Origin: JANSWY01 sp965243755 | GTDB taxonomy: Bacteria > Bacteroidota > Bacteroidia > Cytophagales > Cyclobacteriaceae | DNA: 64,000 bases | Direction of reading: 5' to 3' | NCBI GenBank assembly: GCA_965243755.1 | Contig: CBDEVW010000004.1 | Coordinates: forward strand, 372,001-436,000 | In this document: positions 33,315 to 42,238 of the stretch, one piece after another | Layout: every line of letters begins with the position of its first letter | Numbering within the stretch: the stretch's first letter is position 1 | Program-made: the position numbers and the translations under genes | The notes under the pieces: model-generated | Database searches by the model: none | Told to the model about the DNA's origin: nothing | The model's input: the letters and a program-made list of their open reading frames with translations, nothing else

Positions 33315-36300
33315 ATGTCGAAGGATACTATGCATACGGAAGCACAACCTTACCAGCCCAAAAATCATATTCGTATTGTAACAGCCGCCTCATTGTTTGA
33401 CGGACATGATGCTGCTATCAATATCATGAGGAGGATCATCCAGGCCACCGGATGTGAAGTGATCCATTTGGGACACAACCGATCGGTGAAAGAAATTGTC
33501 GATTGCGCTATTCAGGAGGATGCCAATGCCATTGCCATTACTTCCTATCAGGGAGGACATGTAGAGTACTTCAAGTACATGTATGACCTGCTGAAAGAAA
33601 AAGGAGCTTCTCAGATTAAGATTTTCGGTGGTGGTGGAGGAACAATTCTTCCGGAAGAGATCAAAGAACTTCATGACTATGGGATCAACAGGATCTATAG
33701 CCCCGATGATGGACGAGCTATGGGGCTTCAGGGAATGATCAATGACATGATCAAAGCATGTGATTTTCCTATTGGAACCAGCCTTAATGGGGAAGCCTCC
33801 AAATTGGATAAGAAGAATGCATCAAGCATTGCCCGCCTGATCTCTGCGGCAGAAAACTTCCCTGAAAACTCTAAAGACATACTCGATACAGTTAAGAAAA
33901 AATCTGAGACAGTCAGCACACCGGTTTTGGGGATTACAGGAACAGGGGGTGCCGGTAAGTCTTCCCTCGTGGATGAATTAGTCAGAAGGTTTTTGATTGA
34001 CTTTGAGGATAAAAATATTGCTGTGATCTCTGTGGATCCTTCCAAGAGAAAAACTGGTGGAGCCTTATTAGGAGATCGCATCAGGATGAACTCGATCAGC
34101 AGTGATCGGGTATATATGAGATCTCTTGCAACCAGGCAGTCCAATTTAGCTTTGTCCAAATATGTGCAGGATGCTGTTGATATAGTAAAAGCAGCAGAGT
34201 TTGATTTGATCATCCTGGAAACATCTGGAATTGGTCAGTCCGATACAGAAATTATCGAACACAGCGACCTGTCACTTTATGTAATGACACCAGAATACGG
34301 TGCTGCTACACAGCTGGAAAAGATAGACATGCTTGATTTTGCTGATGTCATTGCACTGAACAAGTTTGATAAAAGAGGTGCTCTTGATGCCTTGAGAGAT
34401 GTAAAGAAACAATTCAAGAGAAACCACAACCTCTGGGATGCCAAAGATGAAGACCTGCCTGTATATGGTACAATTGCTTCCCAATTCAATGATCCGGGAA
34501 TGAACAAGCTTTACCGGGTAATCATCGACAAAATTGCGGAAAAAACCGGGGCGGACCTCCAATCTAATTTTCATGCCACCGATGAAATGTCGGAGAAGGT
34601 GTTCATTATTCCTCCGAAAAGAACCCGATACCTATCTGAAATCGCTGACGCTATAAGAGACTACAATAGCTGGACAGACAAGCAAAAAGAGATCGCTCAG
34701 AAACTCTATGGAATTCAGAAGTCAATTGATACCATCGAGCAATCCAATGTGGAAGATAAGGATCGACTAATCAAACAGCTTCAGGAGGTTTACCAGACAG
34801 TAGCCCTTGATCTTGATCCGCACAATAAGAAGATATTAGAAGGCTGGGACGACAAAAAAGCCAATTATCAGGGCGATGAGTTCGTCTATAAAGTAAGAGA
34901 TAAAGAGATCAGGGTTAAAACCCATACAGAATCGTTATCTCATACCAGAATCCCTAAAATTAGCTTGCCAAGGTATGAGGCCTGGGGCGACCTGCTGAAA
35001 TGGAGTTTGCAGGAAAATGTTCCAGGTGAATTCCCATATACATCAGGGGTATTTCCATTCAAAAGACAAGGTGAAGATCCCACCAGGATGTTTGCTGGTG
35101 AGGGAGGACCCGAAAGAACCAACCGACGTTTCCATTATGTCAGCAAAGGATTGCCTGCAGCCAGGCTTTCCACAGCATTTGATTCTGTAACACTTTATGG
35201 TGAAGATCCTGATCACAGACCAGATATCTACGGAAAAATAGGAAATTCAGGGGTAAGCATTTGCTGCCTCGATGATGCCAAGAAACTGTATTCAGGATTC
35301 AATTTGTGTGATCCTACCACTTCAGTTTCCATGACCATAAACGGACCCGCAGCAACTATTTGTGCGTTTTTCATGAATGCTGCCATTGATCAGCAATGCG
35401 AACTGTATATCAGGGAAAATGGTTTGGAAGCAGAAGTAAATGACAAAATTGACGCGATCTACAAACAAAAAGGTATTGCCCGACCACAGTATCAGGGAGA
35501 GTTGCCTGAAGGTAATGATGGACTGGGGCTCATGCTTTTGGGGGTAACAGGGGATCAGGTACTACCTAAAGATGTTTATGATTCCATTAAGGCGCGTGCC
35601 TTGAGTACGGTTCGAGGTACGGTGCAGGCTGATATCCTTAAGGAGGATCAGGCACAGAATACCTGCATCTTCTCTACTGAGTATTCTCTGAGAGTGATGG
35701 GGGATGTGCAGCAGTACTTTATTGATCACAATGTGCGCAATTTCTACTCAGTGTCTATCTCTGGGTATCACATTGCGGAAGCTGGTGCTAATCCTATTAC
35801 CCAACTGGCATTGACCCTTTCCAATGGATTCACATTCGTAGAATACTATGTTTCCAGAGGAATGGACATCAATAAATTTGCGCCTAATTTATCCTTCTTT
35901 TTTTCCAATGGAATTGATCCGGAATATGCGGTGATCGGAAGGGTAGCACGAAGAATTTGGGCCAAAGCCATGAAACAAAAGTATGGCGCTGACGATCGCT
36001 CTCAGAAGCTTAAATACCATATTCAGACTTCTGGCCGATCTCTGCATGCTCAGGAAATTGATTTTAATGACATCAGAACTACGCTGCAGGCGCTTTATGC
36101 CATATATGATAATTGTAATTCACTGCATACCAACGCCTATGATGAAGCCATAACCACACCTACAGAAGAATCTGTAAGGAGAGCGATGGCTATTCAGTTG
36201 ATCATCAACAAAGAACTGGGACTGGCTAAAAACGAAAACCCGATTCAGGGCTCGTTTATCATAGAGGAATTAACGGATCTGGTAGAAGAAGCTGTGATGA

Positions 36301-36713
36301 TGGAGTTTGACAGATTAACTGAAAGAGGTGGTGTACTGGGAGCTATGGAGACCATGTATCAACGAAGCAAAATTCAGGAAGAAAGCTTGTATTATGAGAC
36401 ATTGAAGCATACTGGTGAGTTTCCAATCATCGGAGTGAATACATTCCTTTCATCCAAAGGTTCTCCAACGGTGATCCCTCAGGAAGTCATTAGGGCAACA
36501 AAAGAAGAGAAAGAGTACCAGATCGAAATGTTAGGCAATCTTCATCGCTCGAATGAAGGTAAGTCCGCCGAAATGCTAAGAAAATTGCAGCAGGTGGCCA
36601 TACAAAATGGGAACATCTTCGAGGAGTTGATGGAGACCGTGAAATATTGTTCGCTTGGTCAGATTACAAACGCCATGTTTGAAGTTGGTGGACAGTACAG
36701 GAGAAACATGTAG
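33315..36713 (+). CDS. icmF: Fused isobutyryl-CoA mutase IcmF
   Basis: 1132 residues, the full length of IcmF. Residues 18-150 are the B12-binding domain (SLFDGHDAAINIMRRIIQATG, lower-axial His31; SYQGGHVEYFKYM; IFGGGGGTI). Residues 200-430 are the MeaB-like GTPase chaperone (Walker A GTGGAGKSS 209-217; ISVDPSKRKTGGALLGDRIRM; ALNKFDKRG). The C-terminal 560 residues are the mutase barrel (GEFPYTSGVFPFKRQGEDPTRMFAGEGGPERTNRRFHYVSKG), whose FPFK...EDPTRMFAG segment marks the isobutyryl/isovaleryl-CoA type and not methylmalonyl-CoA mutase. It interconverts isobutyryl- and n-butyryl-CoA (or isovaleryl- and pivalyl-CoA) with adenosylcobalamin. Single gene, closed by a hairpin terminator. Confidence 0.96.
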   Translation: MSKDTMHTEAQPYQPKNHIRIVTAASLFDGHDAAINIMRRIIQATGCEVIHLGHNRSVKEIVDCAIQEDANAIAITSYQGGHVEYFKYMYDLLKEKGASQIKIFGGGGGTILPEEIKELHDYGINRIYSPDDGRAMGLQGMINDMIKACDFPIGTSLNGEASKLDKKNASSIARLISAAENFPENSKDILDTVKKKSETVSTPVLGITGTGGAGKSSLVDELVRRFLIDFEDKNIAVISVDPSKRKTGGALLGDRIRMNSISSDRVYMRSLATRQSNLALSKYVQDAVDIVKAAEFDLIILETSGIGQSDTEIIEHSDLSLYVMTPEYGAATQLEKIDMLDFADVIALNKFDKRGALDALRDVKKQFKRNHNLWDAKDEDLPVYGTIASQFNDPGMNKLYRVIIDKIAEKTGADLQSNFHATDEMSEKVFIIPPKRTRYLSEIADAIRDYNSWTDKQKEIAQKLYGIQKSIDTIEQSNVEDKDRLIKQLQEVYQTVALDLDPHNKKILEGWDDKKANYQGDEFVYKVRDKEIRVKTHTESLSHTRIPKISLPRYEAWGDLLKWSLQENVPGEFPYTSGVFPFKRQGEDPTRMFAGEGGPERTNRRFHYVSKGLPAARLSTAFDSVTLYGEDPDHRPDIYGKIGNSGVSICCLDDAKKLYSGFNLCDPTTSVSMTINGPAATICAFFMNAAIDQQCELYIRENGLEAEVNDKIDAIYKQKGIARPQYQGELPEGNDGLGLMLLGVTGDQVLPKDVYDSIKARALSTVRGTVQADILKEDQAQNTCIFSTEYSLRVMGDVQQYFIDHNVRNFYSVSISGYHIAEAGANPITQLALTLSNGFTFVEYYVSRGMDINKFAPNLSFFFSNGIDPEYAVIGRVARRIWAKAMKQKYGADDRSQKLKYHIQTSGRSLHAQEIDFNDIRTTLQALYAIYDNCNSLHTNAYDEAITTPTEESVRRAMAIQLIINKELGLAKNENPIQGSFIIEELTDLVEEAVMMEFDRLTERGGVLGAMETMYQRSKIQEESLYYETLKHTGEFPIIGVNTFLSSKGSPTVIPQEVIRATKEEKEYQIEMLGNLHRSNEGKSAEMLRKLQQVAIQNGNIFEELMETVKYCSLGQITNAMFEVGGQYRRNM

Positions 36714-36727
36714 CAGTATAAAAAACA

Positions 36728-36754
36728 AAAGAAGGTGTGTTGAGCACCTTCTTT
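36728..36754 (+). terminator. Terminator of icmF
   Basis: AAAGAAGGTG and CACCTTCTTT form a 10-bp stem around TGTTGAG, 15 bases past the icmF stop codon. Confidence 0.75.
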
Positions 36755-37009
36755 CCATTAACTGATTAATTTTCCATTAGCTGATTAGCTGTTCCGTATA
36801 TAGCTGAAAAAGTGTTTAAAGCTGGTCAAAACCCATATTTCCGATTTCCGTAGCTGAACAATTTCGAATTCATAGCTGATTGATTTCTAAATTGTTAATT
36901 CAAAAATGCAGTAAAATACTGTACTCATGAAAGCAATTCGATTGGACCAGCATTTCCTTTGATGAATAGGAAGTTTTTGGATTGGACATCAGACAAATTC
37001 GCAAGATTT

Positions 37010-37891
37010 TCAATTGACCAAATTCCTTAGCAGACTAATTGCCCTTTCTTTTAACTTACTTTTATGATCAGTGCGGTAAGACATCACTGTTGACAAAGGC
37101 ATATTTAGCTCAGGCATGGGAAAATGATCAATCTCGCACCGATATCCTTCAGTGATTGACTGAGGCAAAATAGTAACTCCCAGGTTAACTTCCACCAACC
37201 TCAGTATGGAGTAGGCATTGATGCTTTCATACTTTATCATCGGGAAGAAATCATGTTTGGCACATTCGTTCACAATGTGATCCCGAAATCTCGTACCTGC
37301 CTCCCTGGGATATAAAATTAACGGTACGCCATTCAATTGCGAAAGTGAAGAGGATGGGCCAAGGTTCCATGGATTATTCCTGCCCGTTACGACTACTGCA
37401 CTGTCAGTACTGATGCGCTCCGATTGAACATTGGTGACCAACTGATGATCTCTGCCTATCAAGACATCAATCTGGTTATCCATGAGCATGTTGAGTAAAT
37501 TTTGGGTTGTATCCTCCATCAGGTTGGTATAGACCATAGGAAGTTCCTCATTCAATTGTTTGAGAAGGTTGGGAACGATATGAACCATTGCCGAACCAAT
37601 ACAGCCAATTTTTAAAGTGCCAGTAGGGGTGCTTCCAATCTGTTTTACGGACGTTTGAAGGCTTTCAAATTGACTTAGTAGTCGGTAACCTTCCTCCTGA
37701 AAGTACTTTCCTGCTGGGGTCAGTTCAACATGTCGTTTGTTTCTGTTAAACAGAGTGATGCCCAATTCCTCCTCCAGCTCCTTAATTTGTCTGCTTAAAG
37801 CAGGTTGAGCAATAAATAGTTTCTCGGAGGCTCTTCGGAAATGGAGCTCTTCCGAAAGCGTCAGAAAATATTTTATATGACGGATGTCCAT
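37010..37891 (-). CDS. LysR family transcriptional regulator
   Basis: 293 residues. The N-terminal winged helix is MDIRHIKYFLTLSEELHFRRASEKLFIAQPALSRQIKELEEELGITLFNRNKRHVELTPAGKYF. The effector domain follows (LKIGCIGSAMVHIVPNLLKQLNEELP; GVTILPQSI). Binds DNA as a tetramer and responds to a small ligand. It is divergent from the 110-residue secreted protein gene, with 82 bases between the starts holding AT-rich near-repeats (TTAGTTATTAGTTAATGA), so that gene is a possible target. The inducer is unknown. Confidence 0.93.
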   Translation of the reverse strand: MDIRHIKYFLTLSEELHFRRASEKLFIAQPALSRQIKELEEELGITLFNRNKRHVELTPAGKYFQEEGYRLLSQFESLQTSVKQIGSTPTGTLKIGCIGSAMVHIVPNLLKQLNEELPMVYTNLMEDTTQNLLNMLMDNQIDVLIGRDHQLVTNVQSERISTDSAVVVTGRNNPWNLGPSSSLSQLNGVPLILYPREAGTRFRDHIVNECAKHDFFPMIKYESINAYSILRLVEVNLGVTILPQSITEGYRCEIDHFPMPELNMPLSTVMSYRTDHKSKLKERAISLLRNLVN

Positions 37892-37973
37892 TTGATAACT
37901 ATTAGTTATTAGTTAATGATAATAATTGTATTTCCATTATCAAAAGAACCGATTGATATTTGCTGAGAATTAG

Positions 37974-38306
37974 ATGGAAATGAAGAACAAATCAATATTT
38001 TTTTTCGGGATAGGTTTGTTGGTAATGCTGACCATATCCTCAACACCTAAATGCGAGCACATGAGTAATCAGTATGTTGAGATCACCGTTCAAAATCACA
38101 TCATTCTTCATGGCTTTGATGACAATAACAAAGAAATCATTGAAGAGGTGAAACTGGATCAGCCAATGACCAAACTGATCGGAATTGACCGGATTAAATC
38201 GGTGAGTGAAAAGTATATCCTGACTACATATGCGCAGGGTCGCCTGGTGTATTGGGAGTACCTGGGTACTTACACGGACATGAAAAAGCTTCTTTTAGGC
38301 TCCTAA
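37974..38306 (+). CDS. Small secreted protein, unknown
   Basis: 110 residues; the ATG at 37974 and another two codons on (37980) are both possible starts. The N-terminus (KSIFFFGIGLLVMLTISSTPKCEH) is a signal peptide or membrane anchor. The rest is beta-rich: QYVEITVQNHIILHGFDDNNKEIIEEVKLDQPMTKLIGIDRIKSVSEKYILTTYAQGRLVYWEYLG. No domain recognised. It is divergent from the LysR gene and its last 12 bases overlap the convergent membrane-protein gene. Confidence 0.65.
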   Translation: MEMKNKSIFFFGIGLLVMLTISSTPKCEHMSNQYVEITVQNHIILHGFDDNNKEIIEEVKLDQPMTKLIGIDRIKSVSEKYILTTYAQGRLVYWEYLGTYTDMKKLLLGS

Positions 38307-38699
38307 CTGCTTCTTTGAACGCAATATCAGTATTATCCCTGTGATGTAGCAAACCGCAAACATACCATGGATGACGATATCCGGATATGGATTTCCTATG
38401 AGCCATTCCTTTCCTATATCCAGAATGTTCAAGGTACCTATCCATCCATGTCTGAGCAACAGTAATCCTGCAATCCATAGGGAAGTAGGTGGTTTGGAAC
38501 CAAATCCGATCAGGCTTACTAATCCAACCAGAATGTACATTATCGATAGGCTGGATAGTATGGCAAATGTTAACGGTTCATTGTTTTCGGGAATGGCAAT
38601 GATGGTTCCAAATGTTGCTTTGGGAGCCAACCAGGAATATAAGCCGAAACTGACAGTGATGATTGCGTCAATTAAAAAAACTGTGCGTAGTAATTTCAT
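38295..38699 (-). CDS. Four-helix membrane protein
   Basis: 134 residues with four hydrophobic helices: residues 5-25 (TVFLIDAIITVSFGLYSWLA), 45-65 (FAILSSLSIMYILVGLVSLIG), 72-92 and 108-126 (IHGMFAVCYITGIILIL). Resembles small inner-membrane proteins of the DoxX-like or DUF4345 type but without a firm motif. Overlaps the convergent gene by 12 bases. Function unknown. Confidence 0.75.
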   Translation of the reverse strand: MKLLRTVFLIDAIITVSFGLYSWLAPKATFGTIIAIPENNEPLTFAILSSLSIMYILVGLVSLIGFGSKPPTSLWIAGLLLLRHGWIGTLNILDIGKEWLIGNPYPDIVIHGMFAVCYITGIILILRSKKQLGA

Positions 38700-38792
38700 G
38701 TATTTGATAGGAGTATTTTGGTTTCCTATTGATGACTAAGTAGTCCCATCAATGTTACAAGTCGGCTTTGGAATTGCAGTAAAAGATTGCAA

Positions 38793-39647
38793 TTACTGTG
38801 AATCCAGCCACTCCAATGCGTATCTCCACAGGTCTTTTTTTCTGGAGCTGAAGAATTTCATGTGCCCGATTTCTGTATGACCATGATCGGCTGGGTTTAA
38901 GGTGATTATTTCAGAGGTTATGTTGGGAAATACTCGGATCATGTCTTTTACATTTTTGAGATTGGCAATGCCATCATCAGTGGCGTGTACCCAGCGGGTG
39001 GGCATTGAAAGGTCATCATACAGATGAACTGTAATCCGAGTACCCAAATCAGTTTGTACATAACCTGAACCATTGCACCATCGACTCCATTCCTGCGCGA
39101 CTTGTTTGGGAAGCGGTTCGCCCATTCCTACCCATTGGGAGTTTGTCCTGCCGAATAAAAAATTACTTAATGGAATATAAACATTCAGAAAAAAACTGGC
39201 AGCCAGTTTAAAGGGATAGGTCATGTTGCCCAGGCATCCGGAGGAGCAGGCAAAATTGAACATTGAAGACAATGATAATGCGTTGTTCATCAAACCAACC
39301 AGTTGACCTCCTGCACTATGCCCAACAAGGTGGTATTTGGTTTCAGGGAACTGATTTTTTAGCGTTTCCAGTACGGCAGTCATATCCAGCTTACCCCAAT
39401 TTGGAAGGGAGGCATTCACCTGATTCAGCTTCTGGCTCCCTGAGTCTCCAATTCCCCGATTGTCGAAGGTGATCACACCATAGCCATTTTCTGCAAGATA
39501 GCTGGCAAAGGCACGATAAAAACCTCTCCGGATACCGGTGGCTGGGGCAATCATGATGGCTCCTTTCACGGTTGTGGGGGTGAATAAAGTTCCTGTTAAT
39601 TCAAACTGATCTTCACAGGTTATTTGGATGTCTTTTATTTCGCTCAT
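38793..39647 (-). CDS. Alpha/beta hydrolase
   Basis: 284 residues from ATG 39647. The fold is plain: GAIMIAPATGIRRGFYRAFASYLAENGYGVITFDNRGIGDSG, nucleophile elbow LVGHSAGGQLVG (Ser in GHSAGG), and a late His in HGHTEIGHMKFF. Similar proteins are annotated as serine aminopeptidase S33-like or YheT-like hydrolases. Cytoplasmic. The substrate is likely a small ester or lipid. It precedes a lipoprotein gene by 31 bases on the same strand and may share a transcript. Confidence 0.88.
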   Translation of the reverse strand: MSEIKDIQITCEDQFELTGTLFTPTTVKGAIMIAPATGIRRGFYRAFASYLAENGYGVITFDNRGIGDSGSQKLNQVNASLPNWGKLDMTAVLETLKNQFPETKYHLVGHSAGGQLVGLMNNALSLSSMFNFACSSGCLGNMTYPFKLAASFFLNVYIPLSNFLFGRTNSQWVGMGEPLPKQVAQEWSRWCNGSGYVQTDLGTRITVHLYDDLSMPTRWVHATDDGIANLKNVKDMIRVFPNITSEIITLNPADHGHTEIGHMKFFSSRKKDLWRYALEWLDSQ

Positions 39648-39678
39648 TGGGGATAACAACTGTTATCCCAAAAATAGA

Positions 39679-40134
39679 CTATTTAAGACTTAGGCCAACG
39701 GGAACTTTCAAAGTGTCTGAATCATACATGTTGATGTATAGAATAATTTCGGTTTCCTGGTTTTCATACTCCACTTTGTAGCGATCGAGTAGACCATATC
39801 CGAAATCTGAGTTTTTTGAAGCAAACGAACAGCAGCTACCCAGGCGTTGGTATCGAATGGGTTGTCCATCTGGACCCGCAAGGGCATTCAGAAATCTTCT
39901 TTCATTTTTCGGCCCTTCGCTTCCACCACCCACCATGATTGGGTTTTCTGGGCTGTAACCATAAGTGGAGTCTGCACTGAATTCGGTCACCACAAAGGCG
40001 AAATCATTTTTCAATGACTGTTTAACATTCGGGCTTCCATAGTCTGGGCCATTGTAAGATCTATTACCGATTTGTTTTGGGTTACATGCCCATAGTATGG
40101 CAAATACTGAAGAGAAAATTAACAGACGATTCAT
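39679..40134 (-). CDS. Lipoprotein of the YGYS...NERRFLNAL...GSCC family
   Basis: 151 residues from ATG 40134. The lipobox is ILWAC (LIFSSVFAILWACNP). The core is TYGYSPENPIMVGGGSEGPKNERRFLNALAGPDGQPIRYQRLGSCCSFASKNSDFGYGLLDRYKVEYENQETEIILYINMYDSDTLKVPVG. This set (VGG, NERRFLNALxGPxG, LGSCCxF, GLLDxYxV) is a conserved Bacteroidota lipoprotein family often mislabelled 2-dehydro-3-deoxyphosphooctonate aldolase. The real function is unknown; the GSCC pair could hold metal or a disulfide. Confidence 0.75.
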   Translation of the reverse strand: MNRLLIFSSVFAILWACNPKQIGNRSYNGPDYGSPNVKQSLKNDFAFVVTEFSADSTYGYSPENPIMVGGGSEGPKNERRFLNALAGPDGQPIRYQRLGSCCSFASKNSDFGYGLLDRYKVEYENQETEIILYINMYDSDTLKVPVGLSLK

Positions 40135-40259
40135 AGATGGTAAAGCATTGATTTCCAATAAATCTAATGAAGATCATGGGAAACTAAAAATATCGGGACA
40201 TGACTAAAAGTCTCTGATTGATAAGGTGAGTTTTTATTTAGTTGCTAATCAGTAATAGA

Positions 40260-40484
40260 TTAAGCAACGTAATGTCCTGCATACTCCTGGATCATTTGAT
40301 TGAGCATGCTGGATTGTTGCTGAAGTTTTGAGATCTCCTTGAGGTTGGAGCTATGTTGAATCTGAGTGTCCAATTCACTAATCATTTTTGTGGCGCAAGT
40401 AGCAAATAGCGTATTTTTTTCTTCCACTACCATTTCGATTAGTATTCTTAAGCTGGTGTCGTTAATTGTTATAGCAGGTCTCAT
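40260..40484 (-). CDS. Small helical-hairpin protein, paralog 1
   Basis: 74 residues. Two long amphipathic helices: LRILIEMVVEEKNTLFATCATKMISELDTQIQHSSNLKEISKLQQQSSMLNQMIQEYAG. The pattern IxxQIxxSxNLxExxKLxxxxxxxNxMIExF is shared with three other small minus-strand genes downstream in coordinates, so these are diverged paralogs. The leader AAACTAC then ACCAG just before the ATG, and the box GGATAAAACCGGTTGA about 73 bases upstream, recur before the paralog at 41327. Cytoplasmic; function unknown. Confidence 0.7.
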   Translation of the reverse strand: MRPAITINDTSLRILIEMVVEEKNTLFATCATKMISELDTQIQHSSNLKEISKLQQQSSMLNQMIQEYAGHYVA

Positions 40485-40557
40485 TTCTGGTGTAGTTTTT
40501 AGCGATTCGATAGTTCAAATATCACCTGTTTTTATGGGAGATAAAATTTATGTGGCA

Positions 40558-40573
40558 TCAACCGGTTTTATCC
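40558..40573 (-). promoter_or_regulatory. Shared 16-bp box upstream of small-protein gene
   Basis: GGATAAAACCGGTTGA on the minus strand, 73 bases before the start of paralog 1. The same box with one change (GGATAACACCGGTTGA) lies 76 bases before the paralog at 41327. A regulator site or upstream promoter element is likely. Confidence 0.45.
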
Positions 40574-40731
40574 CGCACCAACCGGGAATATTTTGTGTAA
40601 ATGAATCTTGATAGTCTTGAATCTAGAATTTATAATCTTGGATTTTGATTTGATGACCTTCCCTAAATAAAGTTGACCGATTTTAATTAAATAGTTCAAA
40701 CTAATTCAGTTGTCCAAACCAAGCCCTACAA

Positions 40732-40810
40732 TCCAAGATTCCAGATCCTAAACCCTAAATCAAAGATTCTAAATTCTAAATCCAAGATCCAAGATATTCT
40801 AAATCCTAAA
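40732..40810. repeat. Degenerate heptanucleotide array left of MITE copy A
   Basis: Seven-base units of the TCTAAAT/CCTAAAT/CCAAGAT type (GRRTTTW on the other strand). A 42-bp stretch at 40754-40795 is repeated exactly at 41207-41248 on the other side of the MITE. Confidence 0.8.
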
Positions 40811-41206
40811 TCATTGCTGTCCGGGGAAATTCCTAGCAATCTACATTTTCCTCCTATTCTTGTGTTTGAGATATGGTTTATCTTGAAATGTAATAGCATG
40901 GTCCCTATCACTGAATGACTCAATTCATTCTCATTTTCTTTACAAATCACATCTTCCACCACTCCCGCCGTGGGGGCTCCTACTTTTTGAAAGACCGCAG
41001 CGGCGGACCGTCAAAAACTAGGGAAAAAGTCTTTGGGAAATTATTAGCACACGGCCCCCCAATGCCCCTTTCGCGCAAACCCAGCCCAATCCTGCAACAC
41101 GGCCATCATCGCACAAGCCGCCCGCCATTTCCCGTCCACCCCAAATACGAATCACATTTTTACTCAAGAATCATACTTGAGTTAATTTTACCCGGACAGC
41201 AATGAT
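40810..41206 (+). mobile_element. MITE-like element, copy A
   Basis: 397 bp with perfect 16-bp terminal inverted repeats: ATCATTGCTGTCCGGG at 40810-40825 and CCCGGACAGCAATGAT at 41191-41206. The interior carries no convincing gene. A second copy lies at 56891-57273 in reverse orientation and agrees along its whole length, including CCACTCCCGCCGTGGGGGCT, CTAGGGAAAAAGTCTTTGGG and CCAATCCTGCAACACGGCCA. Copy A has 16 extra bases (GCAGCGGCGGACCGTC at 40997-41012) that extend an internal hairpin. No transposase is encoded, so it would be moved in trans. Confidence 0.75.
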
Positions 41207-41256
41207 CCTAAATCAAAGATTCTAAATTCTAAATCCAAGATCCAAGATTCTAAATC
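41207..41256. repeat. Heptanucleotide array right of MITE copy A
   Basis: Starts with a 42-bp exact copy of 40754-40795 and continues in the same CTAAAT/CCAAGAT units. Together with the left array it forms long direct repeats around the element. Confidence 0.8.
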
Positions 41257-41326
41257 AAAAAAACCGCCCCAGCGAACTGAGACGGCATTACATAGCTGAC
41301 TGATTGAAATCTTACAGTCAAGTATA

Positions 41327-41557
41327 TCACACACCTTTGTATATCAAATTGTTACTGCTATAAAAGTCTTCGATCATTTTGTTTACCACTTTTTTGTGGT
41401 AGTCAAGCTTGGCTCTCTCCGTGAGGTCCCTTGATTTCCTGATTTTCTGTTCTAAGGTATCTGCGATATCCCTCGCAGTTTCCAAGAACTGTGCGGTTTC
41501 CTGGGCGGTCATATAATCTGTATCCGTAACTGATATTGTTTTTTTAATAGCTGGCAT
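41327..41557 (-). CDS. Small helical-hairpin protein, paralog 2
   Basis: 76 residues: YMTAQETAQFLETARDIADTLEQKIRKSRDLTERAKLDYHKKVVNKMIEDFYSSNN. Two helices with the family pattern (IRKSRDLxExxKLxxHKxVVxxMIExF), closest to the paralog at 42239. The ATG is preceded by AAACTACTACCAGG, almost the same leader as paralog 1. Highly charged and soluble. No known domain. Confidence 0.7.
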   Translation of the reverse strand: MPAIKKTISVTDTDYMTAQETAQFLETARDIADTLEQKIRKSRDLTERAKLDYHKKVVNKMIEDFYSSNNLIYKGV

Positions 41558-41633
41558 CCTGGTAGTAGTTTAAATTATTAATTTGATTCTGTAAAGTTCT
41601 TTTAACTAACGGTTTAATAAAAACTTGTCGGGT

Positions 41634-41649
41634 TCAACCGGTGTTATCC
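41634..41649 (-). promoter_or_regulatory. Shared 16-bp box upstream of paralog 2
   Basis: GGATAACACCGGTTGA on the minus strand, 76 bases before the start at 41557; matches the box before paralog 1 in 15 of 16 positions and at almost the same distance. Confidence 0.45.
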
Positions 41650-41826
41650 TTGATAGTCCAGCATTCCAGGACTTGAAGGAGTATTAGGTTTTACGTTTAT
41701 TCTAATCTGCGAGATTAGCCTTTGATCTCTTAATTTTTTGAATTGTCGCGAGGCTCACAATGCGCTCATTATTCACAGGCGCTTAATAAGGGTGAAACAA
41801 ATAATTGTTGTCTATCCCTGGAATTC

Positions 41827-42060
41827 CTATCCTGCAAAGTTATTTGGCGTGATATTGTCCTCCAGTGGTGAGTCCATCACCCTGTTGATCACCTGTAGGT
41901 GCATCCGTAGTTTTTCTGACATTACTTCATTGGTGCATGAGGCAATTTGCTTCACTACTGAATTTTTTATTTCATTCAGGCACTTGAAGTACTGCATGGG
42001 ATCAATTTTCTGATTGGTAGGATTACTTCCTGCAAGGGTATTTCGCTCAATATTTATCAT
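41827..42060 (-). CDS. Small helical-hairpin protein, paralog 3
   Basis: 77 residues: DPMQYFKCLNEIKNSVVKQIASCTNEVMSEKLRMHLQVINRVMDSPLED. The most diverged family member, but IxxSVVKQIASCTNExxxEKLRMHLQVINRVM follows the same spacing as the others. No shared upstream box found. Function unknown. Confidence 0.6.
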   Translation of the reverse strand: MINIERNTLAGSNPTNQKIDPMQYFKCLNEIKNSVVKQIASCTNEVMSEKLRMHLQVINRVMDSPLEDNITPNNFAG

Positions 42061-42238
42061 AGCTGTGAAAATTTAATATTTCCAATAAAACTCGTTCCGC
42101 AGTGACGCGAATTTCTTCGATAAATTGGTGTGATAAGCGAGGTAGTTTTGCTGCAAGCTAGCAGTTTTGTGTTACCCGATGTGCAACGGAAGATTGTGTA
42201 ATTGTAACTTTTTCCAGTTGAGTTCCGAAGGTGGCCTC

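Noticed and set aside
36758..37009. Repeated AGCTGATT words downstream of icmF
   Set aside because: Several AGCTGA copies occur, but without fixed spacing or a palindrome; too weak to call.
40915..41205. 96-residue plus-strand frame inside MITE copy A
   Set aside because: Low-complexity, Pro/His-rich translation; the matching region of copy B is not conserved as a frame, so it is a chance ORF in a non-coding element.
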